From contig JAGBXH010000300.1 of assembly GCA_017629395.1 (NCBI GenBank), positions 1-10,653 of the forward strand: 10,653 nt of DNA, written 5' to 3'. Below the pieces are notes generated by a model. That model had not been told where the DNA came from. It did no database searches and was given only the letters and a program-made list of their open reading frames with translations. A program made the position numbers and the translations under genes. Shown one piece after another: positions 5,152 through 10,653 of this stretch. Every line of letters starts with the position of its first letter. Position 1 is the first letter of the stretch. This stretch comes from Clostridia bacterium (lineage in GTDB: Bacteria; Bacillota; Clostridia; Oscillospirales; CAG-272).

Positions 5152-6429
5152 ATGAGAAACTTTTTTAAGAAGCTTCGCTCCGACTCATGGAGCAAGTATT
5201 TCAGCAAGACCGTGCAGCGCGTCGGCAAGAATAACGCCGGCTTCTCCTTGGTCGAGCTGATCGTGGTCATTGCCATCATGGCAGTGCTCGCAGCTGTTGC
5301 CGTCATCGGCGTCAGCATTTATATTCCTAAGGCGCAGGAAGCTACCGATAACGAGCTGCTGAACGTGCTGACCGATGCACTTGTCGCTGCATGCCTGAGC
5401 GAAGGCGTTGACCAGCGCGAGATTACCGCTACCATTGCTGTTGACGCAAACGGTAAACTTGTTATGAACGGCAACAATATCGCACTTGATATTACCAGCG
5501 GAGTTACTGCCGACAAAGAGACTAAGATAGTTACACTCTTTAATGAGATCTATAATGATGAATCTACCTTCAATTTGTCTGAGAGCAACCAAATTTATTA
5601 TCCTTGTAAGGAAGATAATCAGGTTGAGTATAAGTTCGGTTGGGAAAAGGGTACTGCCTCGGTTTACGATGGCATTGTTTTTGATCCGGATGACATTAAC
5701 GCGATCAAGGATAGTAACTTTAACAAGCTTGGTGCAGGCGTTCTGCTCGACAGAGTTGACCTTGCAACTGGATTGCTGGCAGGTCTTGCTGGCGATGGCG
5801 GAGATAATCGTGTAACAGAGCTTTTGTTAGATCGTTCCAACATTCTGCAGATGGCTGCTCTTATGGAGTGGGGATCGGACGAAGATGTTATTGATGCAAA
5901 ATTTGCAGAGTTGATCAATAAGAAGGTTGCGTTGATGAAGGAGCAGGATTCTTCTTTAGAAAGTATGGATCCGGATGAGTTATACGCAATGGCAGCTAGA
6001 GAAGTGCTTGCCAATAATGCTGTGTTGATTGCTGCTACGAAGTCTGAATATACTCAAACTGATCCTTTTGTCGTAGCCATGGCTGAAGGTAATGCGAAGA
6101 ATATTATTCTGAACAATTTGAATGCTGGTGAAACTTCTACCGCAATTTCTCAGGCGGCTCTGGTATATGGTATGTACACCTCTTATGCTGCATTGAACAA
6201 CATTGAAATTTCGGATGACTTTGACATGAGGGTTGTTTTGAACGCAATGGAAGAGCCTGGCTTTAAATCCTATATGGCAACCGAGGCGGAGAAAGATTTG
6301 AATGCCTATAATGCCTCTATGAACATGATCAATACCAGTACTTCTAACAAAGAAGCAGTTGAAGACGTGTTACTCAATGGCTTTGATAGCGATTCCCTCA
6401 ACAAGATTATGAGTGATGCATTGAATTGA
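5152..6429 (+). CDS. Type IV pilin-like protein with prepilin N-terminal methylation domain
   Basis: A 425-residue protein. The leader of 30 residues (net basic, ending NNAG) is followed at 31 by FSLVELIVVIAIMAVLAAVAV. G30 at -1, F31 at +1 and E35 at +5 form the prepilin peptidase and assembly signature, and the next 24 residues are the hydrophobic packing helix. The mature part is about 395 residues, far longer than a typical major pilin, acidic and mainly helical, with no domain I recognise and only two cysteines (in AACLSEG and YYPCKED). It may be a minor pilin, tip adhesin or pseudopilin. The start at 5152 follows AAAGGG (5138-5143); an in-frame start at 4945 is rejected because it would put 69 basic residues before the leader. 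GC content falls from 33/60 at 5281-5340 to 17/60 at 5521-5580, so the variable part may have another origin. No pilB, pilC or pilD is in the window. Confidence 0.87.
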   Translation: MRNFFKKLRSDSWSKYFSKTVQRVGKNNAGFSLVELIVVIAIMAVLAAVAVIGVSIYIPKAQEATDNELLNVLTDALVAACLSEGVDQREITATIAVDANGKLVMNGNNIALDITSGVTADKETKIVTLFNEIYNDESTFNLSESNQIYYPCKEDNQVEYKFGWEKGTASVYDGIVFDPDDINAIKDSNFNKLGAGVLLDRVDLATGLLAGLAGDGGDNRVTELLLDRSNILQMAALMEWGSDEDVIDAKFAELINKKVALMKEQDSSLESMDPDELYAMAAREVLANNAVLIAATKSEYTQTDPFVVAMAEGNAKNIILNNLNAGETSTAISQAALVYGMYTSYAALNNIEISDDFDMRVVLNAMEEPGFKSYMATEAEKDLNAYNASMNMINTSTSNKEAVEDVLLNGFDSDSLNKIMSDALN

Positions 6430-6544
6430 TTTCCACTAAAATGGTAGTGAAATTGTTGCTTCTTGAATTTGAACTAATAAAAATTGGTGTCATGCAACAA
6501 AATTTTAGTTTTAGTTGTAGAACAACACAAGAAAGGAGACACCT
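6430..6544 (+). other. Pilin-to-surface-protein gap with possible leader structure
   Basis: It contains a weak hairpin soon after the pilin stop (TTTCCACTA and TAGTGAAA, 6430-6453) without a T tract, so it is probably not a strong terminator. A poor promoter match, TTGTTG (6453-6458) with TAATAA (6475-6480) and a 16-bp spacer, is possible but unconvincing. Before the next gene, GGTGTC (6486-6491) can pair with GACACC (6538-6543), enclosing a small GTTGT-AGA-ACAAC hairpin (6514-6526) and touching the AAAGGAG site (6532-6538). The two genes may therefore be co-transcribed with separate translational control. Confidence 0.4.
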
Positions 6545-9500
6545 ATGACGAAACGAAATTTATTGTTTTTATTTGTATCGTTTTTGACAGTGATTATCTT
6601 GGCAGTTACTGCTTTGTCCATACCCGCGAGTGCTACTAATGTAGATATGCTTGACGGGCAAGTTAGAGTTTCCGATTCTCAAAATACCTTGAGCAATTCT
6701 AATGGTACTCTGACAGCAACTGCCAAAGGCAGCTTGATGAGCAAGAAAACTAACACAATTACGATAACCAATAACTTATCTACTGCAGCAACGCTCTCAT
6801 TTGACTACAGTGTAGCTTCAGCTAATAGCTTCACTATTGCAGGTGCTTCCGCTTCTTCGAGTGGATCATACTCTGCGTTGTTGGATAGTGGTGCCTCTGT
6901 AAAAATACAAATAACAAGCAATAGTGGTTTCTCAAACCTTACTGTCACGTTGACTTTGAGCAATCTTAAACTGGTTGCAGCCGGACAAAAGTTTACTGGA
7001 ACGTTTGGTTTTGATTCGAGTTTGGGTAGTATCACTGTTGGTGGAAATACTATCCAAAACGGTGGAACTGCAGAGGTTAGCTCGGATGGTACTCCTGTTA
7101 AGGCAACGCCCAATGCTGGTGCGACGTTCCTTGCTTGGATTGATGCAAATACCCATGAAAGAATTTCGACTAAAGCTGAAGACAGTTTGGTTATTGATAG
7201 CGATCGTTCAATTCAAGCGGTTTTTGTGAATTCATCCTCGAAAGCTTGGTTCATGGTAAACAACCTATACTACTATGACGATTTGTATACTGCTATCACA
7301 AAGGTTGGAACTGCTTCTAACAAAACAATAGTGTTGCTATCTGATGGTATTCTTCCGGCAGGAAATTATACCATTCCTACTGGTGTAACCCTGTTAATTC
7401 CCTATGATGATACAAACACCCTATATACCAGTTATCCGGGAACTGCAACGGGCTATTCCGCGCCAAGCTTTTACCGTACGCTGACGATGGTAGAGGGAGC
7501 CCACATTACTGTTAACGGTGCCATCAGTCTGTCTGCCAAGCAGTCAGCGCATGCCAGTTACGTTGGCGCGCCCACGGGTGCGGTGAGCCGCATCAGCATG
7601 GCTCAAGGCAGCTCCATTACTGTCAACAATGGCGGTGCTTTGTATGCCTGGGGATATATCACCGGTTCCGGTACTGTGAATATGATGAGTGGCTCTGTGG
7701 TCTATGAAGGCTTTCAGGTTGCCGATTGGCGTGGTGCGCTGGATAGCTGGAACATGGAACATGGAGTTTTCATTTTCAGCCAGTACTACGTTCGCAATGT
7801 CGAAGTGCCTATGACCATCCATAGCGGCGCGACGGAATATGGTATTATGGCAGTTGATATAGCGGTCCTAGGTGTGAAACAGGTCAAATTTCCCATGTTT
7901 GGCGGAAATGACGCCATGTTCAACATCCAAAGTGGCTCTTTTGTCAAGGCATACAACGGAGCAGAGGATCGGGATATGTATACGATTCAGGGGAACGTTA
8001 CGCTTCACGGCATTGTAAGTGAAAAAGTTGCTGGTATATACAGCATCAATATCGCTGAAAACGTTTTCTATATTTCCAGCAGCTATACAGTAAATGCTCT
8101 CAGTGGTAGTACGCTGACCATAGACCAAGATGTGGCAATCCTGCCCGGTGCGCAGATTTACATCCAAGAGGGATGCTCTGTTGAGCTTACTGCTGATTCC
8201 GAGTTGTACGTTTACGATCGGGATCAGTGGGTTGGTCAGGGCTTCGTTGCCGGTGGTGTTGACTTCAAGCCCTGCGTTTACAGCCCCGGCAGAGTTAAGA
8301 CTATGACCGCAGATGATCTGCAGGATGCCTACATTGATGTTAAAGGTACACTTGACGTGTACGGAAAATTCTACACCACTGAAGGCGGCGCTAATATCAC
8401 CAGCACCGGCTCCGGCAAGATTAACTTGCATGCTGATGTGCCCGCAGCGACTACCAACTATCAGTATGGTAAAGATTATGTTCAAGTGCCTGTTACCGCT
8501 GCTCAGCTGAAGAATACTGATGGCTATACAAAGACCGCCAGTGGTAGTAAAACTACGTACACTTATACCAATGGCAGATGGGTTTGCGAAGAGCATAACT
8601 ATGAAAAGACCGAAACTACAGCTACCTGTACAGAGCCCGGTGTTGCTACTTACACCTGCTCCGCTTGCGGGTATGTCAAAACCGAAGACGATGCCGCTCT
8701 CGGCCACGATGAAGTCTCTCACGAGGCACAGGCACCCACTTGTACTGCAATTGGTTGGGACGCATACGTAACCTGCTCTCGTTGTGACTATTCTACTTAC
8801 GCAGAGAAGACGGTCCTCGGTCACGCATGGGGTGAACCGACCTACGATTTTGCTGCGGACGGCTCTGCTTGCACCGCAACTCGTGTTTGCGAGCACAACG
8901 GTGAGCACAAGGAAGTAGCGAATGCGACCATTCAGGACGCAGAGAAGATTGCTCCTACCTGCACTACCATGGGTACCACCACCTACACGGCAACCTTTGG
9001 CGTAGATTGGGCAGCAACTCAGACCACGGACGTAGTGGATATTGAACTGAATGCATTGAACCATAGTAGTGTTGGATTTACTTACACCGATAATACTGAC
9101 GGCACGCATACCAAGGCGCATGAATGCTGTGGTGCTTCTGTCGAAACCGTTGCGCACGATTACACGCACGATGCCGATGCGCACAAGTGTATTTGTGGCG
9201 ACATTGAGAACTTTACGATCACTTGGATCGTTGACGGTGTTGAGATCACCGAGACCTACGACTTTGGCGAAGTGCCTTCGTTCAAGGGCAGCACCGATAA
9301 GGCAGCTACTGCTCAGTACACCTACACCTTTGCAGGTTGGGATGTTGAGATTGCAACCGTAACCGGTGATGCAACCTATACTGCAACCTATAGCTTTACC
9401 GTAAACAAGTACACAATTCAGTTTGTGAATGCTGATGGCACTGTACTGCAGAGCACCGATGTTGAGTATGGCACAATGCCCGAATATATCGGTGCAACTC

Positions 9501-10653
9501 CCACTAAGGCAGCTGATGCACAGTATACCTACACCTTTGCTGGCTGGGATGTTGAGATTGCAACCGTAACCGGTAACGCAACCTATACTGCAACCTATGA
9601 TTCTACTGTCAACAAATACAAAATTCAGTTTGTGAATGCTGATGGCACTGTGCTGCAGACCGGCAAGGTTGCATACGGCGAAACTCCTGTGTTTGCCGGT
9701 GAAACGCCTACTAAGGCTGCCACCGCTCAGTACACCTACACCTTTGCAGGTTGGACTCCTGCGGTTGTATCTGTAACCGGCGAGGCAACCTATACCGCAA
9801 CCTACACCGAGACAGTTAATAAGTACACGATCACTTGGATCGTTGACGGTGTTGAGACCACCGAGACCTATGAATACGGTGCAACGCCCGAATATACAGG
9901 CGAAAAGCCTACTAAGGCTCCCGATGCAAACAATCACTATGTATACCAGGGATGGGATAGAAACCTTGCCGAAATAACCGAAGATGCTACCTATACTGCT
10001 GTTTTCAAGACCGTTGCTCATACAAAGAAGGATGATTGCTGGATAAAGGAAGACGATCATCACTGGAAGGCTTGTGGCGGTTGCGAATATAAGCTAGAAG
10101 AGGGCGAGCACGCCTGGTCGGAGGAATACAAATCCGATGGCGATAAGCACTGGTACCAGTGTGAAACATGTGTAGCGGTTAAAGATGAAGAGGCTCACAA
10201 GGACACCAATCCCAAGGACCACAAGTGTGACGAGTGCGAAACCGAGCTGAGCCAGTGCTCCGATGTGACTACCGACAAGGATCACAACTGTGATATCTGC
10301 GGTGCAGCGGATGTTACTAAGCATACTTACAGCTCTGTTGTAAATGCTCCCACTTGTACCGACAAGGGTTTCACTACCTACACCTGCGATTGTGGCAACA
10401 CTTATGCTGCTGATGAGGTGAAGGAACTGGGCCATAGCTTCACCGAGTATACGAGCAACAACGATGCAACCTGTACCGCAGACGGCACCAAGACCGCAAA
10501 GTGTGATAACTGTGATGCAACCGATACGATCACAGACGAGGGAAGCAAGCTTGATCATACTTACGAACACGGCACGTGCACGGGTTGTGATAAAGTTGCG
10601 TTCGTACCCGAATTTGGCGCTCTTTCTGGCGAAGGTTCTACCACGATCGATAA
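6545..10653 (+). CDS. Large secreted multi-domain repeat surface protein (3' end outside window)
   Basis: Open from ATG 6545, with AAAGGAG at 6532-6538, to the right edge: 1369 codons without a stop; the final TAA of the window is out of frame. A Sec signal peptide (residues 1-30) ends PASA|TNVD. Then come a Ser/Thr-rich beta region (31-158), a divergent InlB B-repeat-like domain (about 160-228: GSITVGG...VKATPNAGATFLAWID...RSIQAVFV), a long beta-strand-rich stretch (about 240-660) with short ITVNGA- and GSGTVNMMSGSV-type units that suggest a beta-helix or adhesin-like stalk, a first Cys-rich block (681-887), four InlB-type B-repeats (890-1155) and a second Cys-rich block (1157-1365). Such architectures belong to exported adhesion or surface proteins of Clostridia. 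An anchor such as LPXTG would lie beyond the edge and is not seen. Position just after the pilin-like gene suggests a shared surface role. GC content changes sharply near 7440. Confidence 0.9.
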   Translation, partial: MTKRNLLFLFVSFLTVIILAVTALSIPASATNVDMLDGQVRVSDSQNTLSNSNGTLTATAKGSLMSKKTNTITITNNLSTAATLSFDYSVASANSFTIAGASASSSGSYSALLDSGASVKIQITSNSGFSNLTVTLTLSNLKLVAAGQKFTGTFGFDSSLGSITVGGNTIQNGGTAEVSSDGTPVKATPNAGATFLAWIDANTHERISTKAEDSLVIDSDRSIQAVFVNSSSKAWFMVNNLYYYDDLYTAITKVGTASNKTIVLLSDGILPAGNYTIPTGVTLLIPYDDTNTLYTSYPGTATGYSAPSFYRTLTMVEGAHITVNGAISLSAKQSAHASYVGAPTGAVSRISMAQGSSITVNNGGALYAWGYITGSGTVNMMSGSVVYEGFQVADWRGALDSWNMEHGVFIFSQYYVRNVEVPMTIHSGATEYGIMAVDIAVLGVKQVKFPMFGGNDAMFNIQSGSFVKAYNGAEDRDMYTIQGNVTLHGIVSEKVAGIYSINIAENVFYISSSYTVNALSGSTLTIDQDVAILPGAQIYIQEGCSVELTADSELYVYDRDQWVGQGFVAGGVDFKPCVYSPGRVKTMTADDLQDAYIDVKGTLDVYGKFYTTEGGANITSTGSGKINLHADVPAATTNYQYGKDYVQVPVTAAQLKNTDGYTKTASGSKTTYTYTNGRWVCEEHNYEKTETTATCTEPGVATYTCSACGYVKTEDDAALGHDEVSHEAQAPTCTAIGWDAYVTCSRCDYSTYAEKTVLGHAWGEPTYDFAADGSACTATRVCEHNGEHKEVANATIQDAEKIAPTCTTMGTTTYTATFGVDWAATQTTDVVDIELNALNHSSVGFTYTDNTDGTHTKAHECCGASVETVAHDYTHDADAHKCICGDIENFTITWIVDGVEITETYDFGEVPSFKGSTDKAATAQYTYTFAGWDVEIATVTGDATYTATYSFTVNKYTIQFVNADGTVLQSTDVEYGTMPEYIGATPTKAADAQYTYTFAGWDVEIATVTGNATYTATYDSTVNKYKIQFVNADGTVLQTGKVAYGETPVFAGETPTKAATAQYTYTFAGWTPAVVSVTGEATYTATYTETVNKYTITWIVDGVETTETYEYGATPEYTGEKPTKAPDANNHYVYQGWDRNLAEITEDATYTAVFKTVAHTKKDDCWIKEDDHHWKACGGCEYKLEEGEHAWSEEYKSDGDKHWYQCETCVAVKDEEAHKDTNPKDHKCDECETELSQCSDVTTDKDHNCDICGAADVTKHTYSSVVNAPTCTDKGFTTYTCDCGNTYAADEVKELGHSFTEYTSNNDATCTADGTKTAKCDNCDATDTITDEGSKLDHTYEHGTCTGCDKVAFVPEFGALSGEGSTTID
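8585..9205 (+). repeat. Cys-rich CxxC repeat block A in the surface protein
   Basis: Residues 681-887 contain degenerate units such as TCTEPGVATYTCSACGYVK and TCTAIGWDAYVTCSRCDY, each followed by a GH- turn (ALGHDE, VLGHAW), with a decayed later unit around TCTTMGTTTYTATF and a final HECCG and CICGD. The pattern T-C-T-x-x-G-x-x-x-Y-x-C-x-x-C is shared with block B. The CxxC pairs could bind a metal or form disulfides outside the cell. Confidence 0.75.
9212..10009 (+). repeat. Four tandem InlB-type B-repeats in the surface protein
   Basis: Units begin near 9212, 9410, 9617 and 9824, with periods of 66, 69 and 69 codons. Each runs from a strand such as YTIQFVNADGTVLQ through YTYTFAGWD to ATYTATY. 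Units 2 and 3 are nearly identical in their first parts, while units 1 and 4 share a different first part (TITWIVDGVE-TETY). InlB B-repeats are small beta-grasp-like domains in listerial and clostridial surface proteins, acting as stalk or binding modules. Confidence 0.88.
10028..10600 (+). repeat. Cys-rich CxxC repeat block B in the surface protein
   Basis: Residues from about 1162 on carry HHWKACGGCEYK, HWYQCETCVA, DHKCDECET, DHNCDICGA, TCTDKGFTTYTCDCGNTY, TCTADGTKTAKCDNCDA and HGTCTGCDK. His residues recur just before each CxxC pair, giving H-x-C-x-x-C groups that resemble zinc-knuckle ligands. The TCT-G-TTYTC unit with a following LGHSF matches block A, so both blocks derive from the same repeat family. 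Confidence 0.75.

Noticed and set aside
7868..10063. Minus-strand open frame of 731 codons
   Set aside because: It lies wholly opposite a signal-peptide-bearing, repeat-containing + strand gene with a strong ribosome site. Its openness follows from the repetitive codon pattern of that gene, and its peptide has no recognisable domain.
8585..10653. Tandem repeats considered as a CRISPR array
   Set aside because: The repeats are in-frame protein modules of about 200 bp without short identical repeats and unique spacers.

Overview
The window looks like chromosomal DNA from a Gram-positive Clostridia-type anaerobe, perhaps a gut species. The reasons are the Firmicutes-style proteins (DUF1385, YwlG/UPF0340, a Firmicutes-like NagB), strong purine-rich ribosome binding sites, TTGACA/TATAAT promoters, stem-plus-T-tract terminators, and a large Cys/Thr-rich secreted protein with InlB-type repeats. 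I cannot name the genus. Every gene I can support is on the + strand. The long minus-strand reading frames, including one of 731 codons, are shadows of the surface-protein gene.

Region 1 (1-1584) is housekeeping: the tail of a DUF1385 membrane protein, then nagB (glucosamine-6-phosphate deaminase), with ywlG (DUF436, unknown function) 1 bp downstream. It ends in an intrinsic terminator whose 5' arm overlaps the -10 box of the next gene's promoter. Region 2 (1523-2569) is a self-contained MerR-type regulator gene. It has a 19-bp-spacer promoter with a perfect dyad between the -35 and -10 boxes. The encoded 309-residue protein has a cytoplasmic MerR DNA-binding domain followed by about four membrane helices, and a terminator closes the unit. 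Between 2570 and 2739 lies a nested inverted repeat that resembles a small dispersed element.

Region 3 (2740-4766) is a three-gene operon for lipid carriers: a MarR-type repressor, a DUF368 protein (the PopT family, undecaprenyl-phosphate translocase) and PssA (phosphatidylserine synthase). Its promoter has perfect -35 and -10 boxes and carries two copies of an 18-bp operator-like repeat, which suggests that the MarR protein controls its own operon. A terminator ends it.

Region 4 (4767-10653) is a surface module. A promoter packed with dyads and a GC-rich leader of about 218 nt precede a 425-residue type IV pilin-like protein with a clear class III prepilin signal. After 115 bp there is a secreted protein of more than 1369 residues that runs off the right edge. 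It has a Sec signal peptide, a divergent InlB-like domain, a long beta-strand-rich stretch, and four InlB-type B-repeats between two Cys-rich CxxC repeat blocks. Base composition changes sharply inside both genes (about 5480 and about 7440), which suggests exchange of modules. The pilin and the large protein probably act together at the cell surface, but no pilus assembly gene is in the window.

Nothing here is a clear new defence or mobile system. The most interesting candidates are the membrane-anchored MerR with its terminator/promoter overlap, the MarR-controlled PopT-PssA operon, and the leader, chimeric pilin and repeat protein of the surface module.
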